Assembly (NCBI GenBank): GCA_019234295.1
Contig: JAFALK010000038.1
Coordinates: forward strand, 1-38,802
Direction: 5' to 3'
DNA: 38,802 nucleotides
Source: Roseateles sp.
GTDB taxonomy: Bacteria; Pseudomonadota; Gammaproteobacteria; Burkholderiales; Burkholderiaceae_C
Position numbers and translations under genes: made by a program. The notes beneath the pieces were generated by a model. It made no database searches, was not told the origin of the DNA, and saw only the letters and a program-made list of their open reading frames with translations. Below, piece after piece: positions 25,738-33,611 of the stretch; position 1 is the first letter of the stretch, and each line of letters begins with the position of its first letter.

Positions 25738-26895
25738 TCAGAAGGCCGAAACGCCAGTCAGCGCGCGGCCGATGATCAGTTGCTGAATTTGCGTGGTGCC
25801 TTCCGGAATCGGAGTAACGATCGCCTCGCGTGCCAGCTTCTCGACGAGGAACTCGCGCGTCACGCCATTGCCACCGTGGATCTGCACCGCCTGGCGCGCG
25901 ATCGTCACCGCCGCTTCGCAGGCGAAGTACTTGGCCATCGCAGCTTCCATTTCGGCGGGCACACCGGCTTCGATCATTTCGGCGGCGCGGTACGTCAAGA
26001 GGCGCGCAGCATCGACGTGGGTCGCCATTTCGGCAAGCATCCCCGCAATCAACTGATGGCCGGCGATCACCTTGCCGTGCTGGCGGCGCTCCTTCGAATA
26101 GCGCACCGCTTCTTCGAGCGCGCGGCGCGCCGTCCCCAGCCCCTGCGCGGCAACGAAGACGCGCGAGCGCTCGAACAGGGCCAGCGTGTTCTTCAGCGCT
26201 TCGCCCTCGCCGCCGATCGTGTTGGTGACCGGCACCCGCACGTCGTTCAGGAAGATCTGCGCAGTCGACTGGCTGTTCAGCGCGATCTTGTGGATGTCAC
26301 GCACCTCATAGCCATGGTCTTTGCGATCGATCAGGATGTGCGTAAGACCGCGCCGCGGGTCGTGGCTCGTGCGGCATGTGCAGATCAGGAAATCCGAATA
26401 GCTGCCGTTGCTGATCCAGCACTTTTCGCCATTGATCACCCAGTGGTCGCCGTCGCGATGCGCACGCGTCTTGATTTCCAGGACGTTGGAGCCCACATCC
26501 GGCTCCGAGATGCCCATGCTGACGAAATTGTCTCCGGACAAGAGGCCGGGGAGATAGCGTTCCTTGAGGTGAGGCGGTGCGAGCTTCTCGAGCAGGTGCG
26601 CGCCGAAGGAGTTGATCAAGACGGGTACGGAGAGGTCCGACGAGGTCGTGGCGACCTCCTCGAACAGCATTAGCGTCGTGAGCCAGTCGAGCCCGAGGCC
26701 GCCGTTGGCTTCGCTGACGACGCCGGAGACGAGACCGAACTCGGTGAGCTTGCGCATCACCGCGGCCATCACGTCGCGCGGCACAAAGCGATCGCGATAC
26801 TCCTTGTTGAACAGCGAATCGATCTCGGCGTCGAGAAAGCGCTTCAGCCCGTCGACTGCCATTTGCTGCTGTTCAGTGCGAAATACATGTCCCAT
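25738..26895 (-). CDS. Acyl-CoA dehydrogenase
   Basis: The 385-residue FAD enzyme introduces the first double bond of beta-oxidation and passes electrons to ETF. Characteristic segments are SMGISEPDVGSNVLEIKT (FAD and substrate loop), WVINGEKCWISNG, SRVFVAAQGLGTARRALE, GHQLIAGMLAEM, QIHGGNGVTREF, and the catalytic base Glu365 in PIPEGTTQIQ. The start is the ATG at 26895, preceded by GAGGAGA; a longer frame adds 18 residues that overlap the thiolase gene. It lies ten bases from the thiolase stop and 23 from the SDR start. The chain-length or ring preference is not evident. The broken ETF-QO pieces at the left end are unrelated remnants and do not supply its electron acceptor. Confidence 0.92.
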   Translation of the reverse strand: MGHVFRTEQQQMAVDGLKRFLDAEIDSLFNKEYRDRFVPRDVMAAVMRKLTEFGLVSGVVSEANGGLGLDWLTTLMLFEEVATTSSDLSVPVLINSFGAHLLEKLAPPHLKERYLPGLLSGDNFVSMGISEPDVGSNVLEIKTRAHRDGDHWVINGEKCWISNGSYSDFLICTCRTSHDPRRGLTHILIDRKDHGYEVRDIHKIALNSQSTAQIFLNDVRVPVTNTIGGEGEALKNTLALFERSRVFVAAQGLGTARRALEEAVRYSKERRQHGKVIAGHQLIAGMLAEMATHVDAARLLTYRAAEMIEAGVPAEMEAAMAKYFACEAAVTIARQAVQIHGGNGVTREFLVEKLAREAIVTPIPEGTTQIQQLIIGRALTGVSAF

Positions 26896-26905
26896 TGCGC
26901 TCTCC

Positions 26906-28147
26906 TCAGGCCTTGGCGAACACGTTGACGGCGACCACGGCTTCTTCAATGCCGATCAGGCCGCCGCCGTTCTCTTGCACCGCGACCTGCGCGTCCTCGA
27001 CCTGCCGCTTGCCCGCCTCGCCGCGCAGCTGGGTCACGAGCTCATGGATCTGTCCGAGGCCGGTGGCGCCGATGGGGTGCCCCTTGGACTCGAGGCCGCC
27101 TGATGGATTGATCGGCACCCGCCCGCCGATCGAGAATTCACCGCGTTCGGCCGCGGGGCCCGCCATGCCGAACGGAACGAGCATCAGTGCCTCGGCATTC
27201 AGCAGTTCGCCCATGGCAGTGGCGTCGTGCACCTCGGCAACGTCGATTTCTTCCGGCGAGATACCGGCACGCTCGTAGGCGCGCAGCGCGGCGCGATAGC
27301 CAAGGCCCGCTTCTCGGTCCTCGGGTGCATGTTCGAGGCCGGTCAAGACCACGCTGGATAAGACGCGCACCGCGCGTGTTCGCCAGCCCCTCAGCCGCTT
27401 CAGCCCGGCCTCGTTGCAAACCAGGGCGGCAGCCGCGCCGTCGCTGATCGCCGAGCACATCGGCAGCGTCAGGGGATACGTGATCGGCGGGGCAGACAGT
27501 ATCTGTTCGATGCTCATCGCGTCGCGGAACTGCGCCAGCGGGTTGTGGACGGAATGCGCGTGGTTCTTTGCCGCAATCGCGGCGATTTGACGCTGCGTCG
27601 TTCCGTAGCGCTTCATGTGCTGGCGGCAAAAGGCCGCGTAGACGTCCATGAAGACGCTGTACGGCTTCTCGGACACGGTGCCCGGTGGTGCCTCGATGCC
27701 TGCACCCAGCTCGAGCAAGGTGCTCCGGTTCTGCGCCACCGTCTCGATGTCCCAGCCGCTGTCGAAGACGGCGAGCATCCGCGCCTTGTCAGCGACGTTC
27801 ATCTTCTCGGCTCCGACCGCGAGTGCGATGTCGCACTCGCCCGCCTGGATCGCCTGCACGGCCAGGTGAAAGGCCGAGGAGCCCGATGCGCATGCATTCT
27901 CGATGCTAAACACCGGCACGCCGGAGATACCGGCTCGGCGCGCGGCGATCGGACCGGGGATCGAATGCTGCCCAAGCAGCGCACCATTGCAGGCCCCTGC
28001 GTAGTAAACGCCCTGAACCTGTGCCGTTTCGGCCCCGGCATCTTCCAGCGCGAGGCCAATCGCCTCTGTGGCCAGGTCGTAGACGCTCTTGTCGAGATGC
28101 CGGCCGAAACGCGTCACGCCGACGCCAGCAACGAAGATGTCGTTCAT
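26906..28147 (-). CDS. SCP2-type thiolase / lipid-transfer-protein-like acetyl-CoA acyltransferase
   Basis: The 413-residue thiolase-fold protein opens MNDIFVAGVGVTRFGRH, has the nucleophile Cys86 in SIENACASGSSAF, an HDATAMGELL motif where SCP2 thiolases carry HDCF and degradative thiolases NEAFA, NPSGGLESKGHPIGATG with His357, and an end in QENGGG rather than the CGG loop. This places it with the SCP2/nonspecific lipid-transfer group (including steroid side-chain thiolases and related retro-aldol lyases), not with FadA. It should cleave a 3-ketoacyl-CoA, or, in a lyase role, a branched side chain. The start at 28147 has GGGAG upstream. The gene lies 11 bases from the crotonase and 10 from the dehydrogenase gene. 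Confidence 0.88.
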   Translation of the reverse strand: MNDIFVAGVGVTRFGRHLDKSVYDLATEAIGLALEDAGAETAQVQGVYYAGACNGALLGQHSIPGPIAARRAGISGVPVFSIENACASGSSAFHLAVQAIQAGECDIALAVGAEKMNVADKARMLAVFDSGWDIETVAQNRSTLLELGAGIEAPPGTVSEKPYSVFMDVYAAFCRQHMKRYGTTQRQIAAIAAKNHAHSVHNPLAQFRDAMSIEQILSAPPITYPLTLPMCSAISDGAAAALVCNEAGLKRLRGWRTRAVRVLSSVVLTGLEHAPEDREAGLGYRAALRAYERAGISPEEIDVAEVHDATAMGELLNAEALMLVPFGMAGPAAERGEFSIGGRVPINPSGGLESKGHPIGATGLGQIHELVTQLRGEAGKRQVEDAQVAVQENGGGLIGIEEAVVAVNVFAKA

Positions 28148-28158
28148 CGTGTCTCCCT

Positions 28159-28941
28159 TCAACGACCCGTGAAGCGCGGCGCGCGCTTCTCGGCGAAAGC
28201 CTTCAGGCCTTCTTGGAAATCGGCCGAGCGCTGATGCGCGCGCAGCATCACCTGCTCGTGCAGCAGCGCATCGGCGCGCGTCTTATCGGCGCTGGAACGC
28301 GCCACTTCCTTCATTCGGCGCAGCGCCGCGGGGCTCTTGCTCGCGATCAGTTGGGCAAGCGCGAGCGTGGCCTCCGCCAGCTGATCGGCTGCGTGCAATT
28401 CGCACACGAGGCCGAGCGACTTCATCTCGGTGGCCGTGAGGGTCTTGCCCGTGAACAGCAGGTACATCGCCGTCGGCAGTGGCACCAGGCGCGGCAGCAC
28501 CGCGGCACCTCCGCCGCCAGGGTAGACGCCGAAATTGGCATGGGCGTCGCCGATCTGCGCGGTCTCAGCGGCGACGATCAGGTCCGCGCACATTGCGAGT
28601 TCGAGACCGCCTGCCATCGTCACGCCATTGAGCGAGGCGATGACCGGCTTCGGGAAGCTGGCCAGCATCTCAAGCACGGCCCGTGCGCGATCGAGGAAAT
28701 CCGGCTCGCCGGGCTGAGGCGTCTGGCCCACCACCTCCTTCAGATCGGCGCCGGCGCAGAATGCGGGCCCGCTGCCGGTGAGGATCAGCACGCGTGTCTC
28801 TTCCCGGGCGGCCAGCTCGGGCAGCAGGCGCTCAAACGCGTCCAGCGTCGCGAGGTTGAGTGCATTCATGGCCTTCGGTCGGTTCAGCGTCAAGCGCGCG
28901 ACGGGGCCGAAGGATTCGAGGGTCAAGGGAGCTTCGTTCAT
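28159..28941 (-). CDS. Enoyl-CoA hydratase/isomerase (crotonase) family protein
   Basis: The 260-residue crotonase-fold enzyme is the first gene of the leftward operon. The oxyanion-hole segments are FCAGADLKE (about 61-69) and MAGGLELAM (109-117). Glu114 matches the first catalytic glutamate of rat enoyl-CoA hydratase (E144), but the position of the second (E164) is His134 in IGDAHANFGVYPGGGG. Enzymes with one glutamate often act as isomerases, hydrolases or lyases, so plain hydration of trans-2-enoyl-CoA is not assured. There is no strong ribosome-binding site before the ATG at 28941. Divergent from the AraC-family gene, it shares its 124-base control region. Confidence 0.88.
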   Translation of the reverse strand: MNEAPLTLESFGPVARLTLNRPKAMNALNLATLDAFERLLPELAAREETRVLILTGSGPAFCAGADLKEVVGQTPQPGEPDFLDRARAVLEMLASFPKPVIASLNGVTMAGGLELAMCADLIVAAETAQIGDAHANFGVYPGGGGAAVLPRLVPLPTAMYLLFTGKTLTATEMKSLGLVCELHAADQLAEATLALAQLIASKSPAALRRMKEVARSSADKTRADALLHEQVMLRAHQRSADFQEGLKAFAEKRAPRFTGR

Positions 28942-29065
28942 GGTGAGACGATGCTATGCAGCATGGGCGCCTCGCGGATGTCCCTGGAATCAATTCGCAA
29001 GTCCATCGGACATGCGGATTTCGTCAGTGGTCGAACCTCGCGGTGGCGCCTAAGATATTTGGCAA
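28942..29065. promoter_or_regulatory. Divergent control region of the catabolic operon and the AraC-type regulator
   Basis: This 124-base region must hold the promoters for the leftward operon (28941 onward) and for the rightward regulator. Small dyads are visible: ATGCT-ATGC-AGCAT at 28951-28964 and GTCC-ATC-GGAC at 29001-29011. Either could be an operator, but they are short and I could not match them to a known site. No clear -35/-10 pair stands out. Confidence 0.35.
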
Positions 29066-30109
29066 ATGAGCACTCTTCCCGCCGTTGCACGCATCTCCGA
29101 TCCGCCGACCGTGATTGCCGGATACGCGCTAGCGATTGAGCGCGCGTTGCAGCACAAGGGCGTGGACAGCGTCCGCGTGTTCCGCATCGCCGGGCTCACC
29201 GAAGCGGTCAGCAACGATCCGCTGGACCGGATGCCTTCGAGCCGGGTGGCTGCACTGTTCAAGGCCTGCGTCGAGGTCACGAACGATCCCTACTTTGGCC
29301 TGACGGTCGCACGCTTCATCCATGTTTCCAACATCCATGCCGTAGGCTACGCGCTGATGGCCAGCCGCACTCTGATGGACTTCTGCCTTCGGCTGGAACG
29401 CTATTTCGCCGTTGTCTCGCAGTCGGCGGTGCTGCGCGTCGAACGCAACGAGCGCGAGGTGACCATGCGATTTCGCCATCAGACCATGCTGTGCGGCGAA
29501 ACCGAGGACGCTTTCTCCGCCTTCCTGATGCGCTTCATGCGCCTGCTGTATCGGCCGGATTTCGCCGCGTTGCGCGTTGAGCTGCATCATTCGTGCCCGC
29601 AGCCAGGACCTGGGCCCTATGTGGACGTATTCGGCGTTGCACCAACGTTCGACCACGATGAGTCCGCATTGGTCCTTCCGGCCGCGGCGATGGGCGAGAC
29701 GCTGTCCGGTGCCTGCCCGGAGCTCGCACAATACAACGACAAGATTGCGGCCGAGTACCTCGCCAAGCTCGACAAAAAGGATGTCACCGCGCGCGTTCGG
29801 GCAACAATCATCGAGATGCTCGCCGCGGGCGACTGCACACGCCGCAAGGTCGCGCAGGAGGTGTGTATGAGCCAGGCCACGCTGCAATTGAAGCTCGCCC
29901 AGCGTGGTACGAGCTTTCAGGACCTGCTCAGCGAAACGCGACGCGAACTCGCGCTTGGCTACCTCGCACAGCGCAGTCTCTCGGTCACCGAGGTCACCTT
30001 CTTGCTCGGCTTCACCGACGCGAGCAACTTCACCCGAGCGTTCAAACGCTGGATGGGCACCTCGCCCACCTTGTATCGCGCCAAGCTGCTGCGCGATCAA
30101 GACGCCTGA
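29066..30109 (+). CDS. AraC-family transcriptional regulator with arabinose-binding-type N-terminal domain
   Basis: The 347-residue regulator has the N-terminal effector domain of the Arabinose_bd class (Pfam PF12625-like; about 20-200, with ASRTLMDFCLRLERYFAVVS and MRFRHQT) and a C-terminal AraC double helix-turn-helix (about 240-340) with CTRRKVAQEVCMSQATLQLKL and the second-helix signature EVTFLLGFTDASNFTRAFKRW-MGTSP. Proteins of this layout control catabolic genes such as those for lipids, ornithine or steroid compounds. Its position, divergent from the beta-oxidation operon and back to back with the aldehyde dehydrogenase operon (stop at 30109, neighbour's stop at 30110), makes it the obvious candidate regulator of both. 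No Shine-Dalgarno site is apparent at the ATG. Confidence 0.9.
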   Translation: MSTLPAVARISDPPTVIAGYALAIERALQHKGVDSVRVFRIAGLTEAVSNDPLDRMPSSRVAALFKACVEVTNDPYFGLTVARFIHVSNIHAVGYALMASRTLMDFCLRLERYFAVVSQSAVLRVERNEREVTMRFRHQTMLCGETEDAFSAFLMRFMRLLYRPDFAALRVELHHSCPQPGPGPYVDVFGVAPTFDHDESALVLPAAAMGETLSGACPELAQYNDKIAAEYLAKLDKKDVTARVRATIIEMLAAGDCTRRKVAQEVCMSQATLQLKLAQRGTSFQDLLSETRRELALGYLAQRSLSVTEVTFLLGFTDASNFTRAFKRWMGTSPTLYRAKLLRDQDA

Positions 30110-31573
30110 TCAGCGCCGGCGCGCCATCCAGTTGAGCATGTGCTTAGCTGCTGCCCCGTAGGGTGGGCGCAAAAGGGTGAGCGCATCCGCACGGGGGCTG
30201 CGAAAGACCGAGCGTGCGTGGCTGAAGGTACGGAAGCCGAATTCGGCGTGGTACGCCCCCATGCCCGACGCCCCCACGCCGCCGAAGGGCAGCCGGTCCT
30301 GGAGCACGTGAACCATGGTGTCGTTGACCACCGCGCCGCCCGAGATCGTTCCGGCGAGCACCGCCTCGGCCTCCGCGGCGCTGCCAAAACAATATAGCGC
30401 CAGCGGATGCGGGCGCGCGGTGATGTGCCCAATGGCATCGCTGAGGCGCTCGTAAGGCAACAACGGGAGCAGCGGCCCGAAGATTTCCTCTTGCATTACG
30501 CGGCTATCGCCCGGCGGCGCAACGATCAGCGTCGGCGCTAACTTGCGGGTGTCAGTGCGCGCGGCCAGGTCCTCGCAGCGCGGATTGATCTCGACGATGC
30601 GTGCCCCGCGGTCTCGCGCGTCTTCGACGTAAGCGCGAAGGCGTTGCATGTGGGCCGCGGAAATGATCGAGGTGTAGTCGGGGTTGTCGCCGAGGCTTGG
30701 GTATTGCCGCGCAACCTCGCGCTGCAGCGACTGGATGAAGTCTTCGAGCCGATCGCGAGGCACGAGCACGTAATCGGGCGCGATGCAGGCCTGCCCGGCA
30801 TTGAGCAGCTTGCCCCAGACAACGCGGCGCGCAGCAAGACTCAGGTCCGCCTCTTGCCCGATCACGACGGGCGACTTACCGCCCAGCTCCAGCGTCACCG
30901 GCGTCAGGTTCGCCGCCGCCGCCTGCATTACGAGCGCGCCTACGCGGGTGCTGCCGGTGAACAGCAGATGATCGAAGGGCAGCCCGGCGAATGCGGCACC
31001 GAGCTCCGGCCCGCCGCACACGCTGGCGACTTCGCTCGCATCGAACGCTCGCGGCAGCAGTTCCTCGCAGAGCGCCGCGGTGTGCGGAGCAAGCTCCGAG
31101 AACTTGATCAGTGCGCGGTTGCCAGCGGCTAGGATGCCAGCCAGAGGCGCGAACATCGCTGCCACCGGGAAATTCCACGGCACGATGTTGCCCACTACGC
31201 CCTTGGGCTGCCACTGGATTTCCGCGCCGCCGCCCAGCACGTTGTAGGGGAAATTCGCGCGGCGCCGCTCCGGCGCCATCCAGCGGCGCAGATTCTTCCT
31301 CGCAAAGCGCAGCGCGTCGATCGAGCCGACGATGTCGACAATCAGCGTCAGCTCCTGCGAGCGGCCGCAGAAGTCGGCTGCCATTGCGTCGCCCCAATCA
31401 CGGCGGTGGTCCGACAAAAGCGCGATCGCGCGGTCGAGCCGGTCGCGGCGCACGGCCTCGCTCGGGTCGCGTTCCGCGGCAAACGCGGCGCGCTGACGCG
31501 CGAATATATCGTTCATGCGCAACAGCGCCTCCTCGGGCTGCCCCGCGTCGCGCTCAAGGACGACGGCGTTCAT
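30110..31573 (-). CDS. Aldehyde dehydrogenase (coniferyl-aldehyde dehydrogenase-like)
   Basis: The 487-residue NAD(P)-dependent enzyme oxidises an aldehyde to a carboxylic acid. Catalytic residues are Asn134 (IVPWNFP), Glu229 in LELGGKSP and Cys263 in NAGQACIAPDY; the cofactor loop is FTGSTRVG. The pattern LLNAGQACIAPDYVL and the short C-terminus without the ...NCY membrane helix match the coniferyl/class-3 aldehyde dehydrogenase group, which accepts long-chain and aromatic aldehydes. It is the last gene of the sulfatase operon; its ATG overlaps the 4-TM gene stop (ATGA). It could turn an alcohol-derived aldehyde into the acid used by the ligase at 23330-24907. That coupling is inference. Confidence 0.92.
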   Translation of the reverse strand: MNAVVLERDAGQPEEALLRMNDIFARQRAAFAAERDPSEAVRRDRLDRAIALLSDHRRDWGDAMAADFCGRSQELTLIVDIVGSIDALRFARKNLRRWMAPERRRANFPYNVLGGGAEIQWQPKGVVGNIVPWNFPVAAMFAPLAGILAAGNRALIKFSELAPHTAALCEELLPRAFDASEVASVCGGPELGAAFAGLPFDHLLFTGSTRVGALVMQAAAANLTPVTLELGGKSPVVIGQEADLSLAARRVVWGKLLNAGQACIAPDYVLVPRDRLEDFIQSLQREVARQYPSLGDNPDYTSIISAAHMQRLRAYVEDARDRGARIVEINPRCEDLAARTDTRKLAPTLIVAPPGDSRVMQEEIFGPLLPLLPYERLSDAIGHITARPHPLALYCFGSAAEAEAVLAGTISGGAVVNDTMVHVLQDRLPFGGVGASGMGAYHAEFGFRTFSHARSVFRSPRADALTLLRPPYGAAAKHMLNWMARRR

Positions 31574-31983
31574 GCGAAGTGGCCGAATCCGATCACCATC
31601 GCGGCGATGCCAAACGGTATCGCGCTGCCGGTGAGGATGATGTGGTGCGTGAGACGTGTCACCCGTGCGTCATCCCCGACCGCGTTCGTGCGCGCTTGCA
31701 CCAGCGGGATGCACACGAGGTTGGCCAACACGCCAATCAGGCCGCAGACCACCTTGACCTGCAGCAGCGGCGACAAGGGCCATCCGCGGGACAGCAGCAC
31801 CGCGCCCGAGACGAGAACGGTCAGCAGCAACGGGATTTCGAACACGCGATCGATCCAGCCGTGCGCTATGGCGACGAAGCGGCGCGACGCCTCGTCGCAC
31901 GCGCTGAGTTCCATCACCGTTTCGGCGGCCACAAGGCCGAACCACGCGCAGACGGCGGCAGCATGCAGCTGAATCAGGTTCAT
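31570..31983 (-). CDS. Four-helix membrane protein of unknown function, coupled to the GMC oxidoreductase
   Basis: The 137-residue protein has about four membrane helices (near 5-25, 48-66, 75-95, 115-135) with histidines placed in or at helices (H8, H41, H113, H114, H135). A bis-histidine membrane protein of this size could carry haem b, but I see no diagnostic motif and no family name comes to mind. It starts in an ATGA overlap with the GMC gene and ends in an ATGA overlap with the aldehyde dehydrogenase gene. That placement, between two redox enzymes, suggests an electron-acceptor or anchoring role. A longer frame upstream (to 32274) is a shadow of the GMC gene. Confidence 0.75.
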   Translation of the reverse strand: MNLIQLHAAAVCAWFGLVAAETVMELSACDEASRRFVAIAHGWIDRVFEIPLLLTVLVSGAVLLSRGWPLSPLLQVKVVCGLIGVLANLVCIPLVQARTNAVGDDARVTRLTHHIILTGSAIPFGIAAMVIGFGHFA

Positions 31984-33611
31984 GTTTTCATCTCCTCGGT
32001 CGGCGCCGCTTTGCGCGGCACATGGGTCATGGCGAGCTCGGCCATCGCGGTGATCGTCAGGCTGGGGTTGACGCCCGGATTGGCCGGCACCACCGAGCCA
32101 TCGCACACCAGGAGGTTGCGATAGCCGAACGCCTCTTGGCGTGCGTTGACGACGCCACTGCCGGCATCTGCGCCAATGACCGCGCCGCCCAGGATGTGCG
32201 CCGTGGTCGGCACGTTGAACATCACGTCTGCCAGCGTCGAGCGGGCCACGCCGCCGGTGCGCTGCGCGAGCCATTCGGCGATGCGGTTAGCCAAAGGGTA
32301 GAAGGTCGGCAGCGGATTGCGCTCGTCCTGCTGCGTATCGATCTTCACGCCGCGGCCAAGACGCGTGCGCCGCGCGACAAAGCGGAGCGCGTTGTCTGCC
32401 GTCTGCATCAGGCCAACAAGCAGGGTACGCCGCGACCAGCCACGTGGCCGCACCAGGTGCCCGAGCGATGCAACCGGATGCCGAAACACGCGCGCCAGTC
32501 CGCGCAGCGGCCGCGTCAGCCGGTTTCCGGCGCCGACCAGAGGGCCGTAGTTGAGAACGAAAGCGTCCATCTCCGGCCCAAGTGTCAGTGCTTCTACATG
32601 CGTTTGCTCATCGGGGAAGATGCTCCCAGTGATGCTGACCGAGTGCGTTACGTCGGTGCCACGCGGCATCGTCACGGCGAGCATGCTTTCGCTGTTGGTG
32701 CGAACCAGCGCGCCAAGGCGTTCGCTCAAGCCAGGAAGGCTTCCGGCCAGCTTGCAGTGCGCCAGCAGTTCGTTGGTGCCCAGCGCGCCGGCCGCGATCA
32801 CGACGCCGCGCACACGCAGCGTGCGGCGATCGTGACGCAACCAGGCACCGGTGCGCTCGTGCGTGACCAGGTAGCCGTCACGGCCATCCGGCGCGCCAGC
32901 CGGGCGCACGTCGACAGCGCGGCGCAGCGCCAGCACGCTCGCACCGCGGCGCTCGGCCAGGTGCAGGTAGTTGCGCACCAGCGTGTTCTTTGCACCGGTG
33001 GGGCAGCCGAGCATGCAGCTGCCGCAGCGCGTGCAACCGGTGCGCGCTGGGCCTTCGCCGTCGAAGAAGGGATCGGGGACCGTGCGGCCGGGCTCGCCGA
33101 AGAAGATGCCGACGCGCGTGTGCTGAAAGGTCTGTTCGCAGCCCAGCGATTCACCAATCTGCCGCAGCCAGCCGTCGGCCGGGCTTTCGAACGGCACGTC
33201 GCCGACGCCGAGCATGCGCTCGGCGGTGTCGTAATGAGGTGCGAGCAGGCGCTGCCAATCGGCCAGATCCCGCCACTGCGGGTGTTCGAAGAACGCGCGC
33301 GGGGCGCGGTATAGCGTGGCGGCGTAGACGAGGCTGCCGCCGCCCACGCCCGTGCCGCTCAGGATGTTGATGTGGCGCAGCCGCGTAATGCGCAGGATGC
33401 CTTGCAGGCCGAGCTTGGGCGCCCACAAGAATCGGCGCAGCTGCCACGCGCTTGTCGGCAGTTCGTCGTCGGCGAAGCGGCGGCCGGCCTCCAGCACTGC
33501 GACCCGGTAGCCCTTCTCGGCCAACCGTAGCGCCGAGACGCTTCCGCCGAAGCCCGAGCCGATGACGAGCCAGTCTTGATCGAAGCCTTCAGCCGCCGAC
33601 GCAGTGCTCAT
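31980..33611 (-). CDS. GMC-family oxidoreductase, cholesterol-oxidase-like, with ferredoxin-type Cys motif
   Basis: The 543-residue flavoprotein has the FAD-binding start WLVIGSGFGGSVSALRLAEK (GxGxxG at 18-23), the SGTGVGGGSLVYA block, and a C-terminal catalytic region with His472 in PTTAHILGG and Asn515 in NPGVNPSLTI, matching the cholesterol oxidase His/Asn pair. A C193-x2-C196-x2-C199-x3-C203-P motif (CTRCGSCMLGCPTGAKNTL) could hold a [4Fe-4S] cluster; the same insertion is seen in ChoD-type actinobacterial proteins. It probably oxidises a secondary or primary alcohol, passing electrons to a membrane acceptor rather than only oxygen. No signal peptide is present. It overlaps the sulfatase stop and the 4-TM start by four bases each. 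Confidence 0.9.
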   Translation of the reverse strand: MSTASAAEGFDQDWLVIGSGFGGSVSALRLAEKGYRVAVLEAGRRFADDELPTSAWQLRRFLWAPKLGLQGILRITRLRHINILSGTGVGGGSLVYAATLYRAPRAFFEHPQWRDLADWQRLLAPHYDTAERMLGVGDVPFESPADGWLRQIGESLGCEQTFQHTRVGIFFGEPGRTVPDPFFDGEGPARTGCTRCGSCMLGCPTGAKNTLVRNYLHLAERRGASVLALRRAVDVRPAGAPDGRDGYLVTHERTGAWLRHDRRTLRVRGVVIAAGALGTNELLAHCKLAGSLPGLSERLGALVRTNSESMLAVTMPRGTDVTHSVSITGSIFPDEQTHVEALTLGPEMDAFVLNYGPLVGAGNRLTRPLRGLARVFRHPVASLGHLVRPRGWSRRTLLVGLMQTADNALRFVARRTRLGRGVKIDTQQDERNPLPTFYPLANRIAEWLAQRTGGVARSTLADVMFNVPTTAHILGGAVIGADAGSGVVNARQEAFGYRNLLVCDGSVVPANPGVNPSLTITAMAELAMTHVPRKAAPTEEMKT

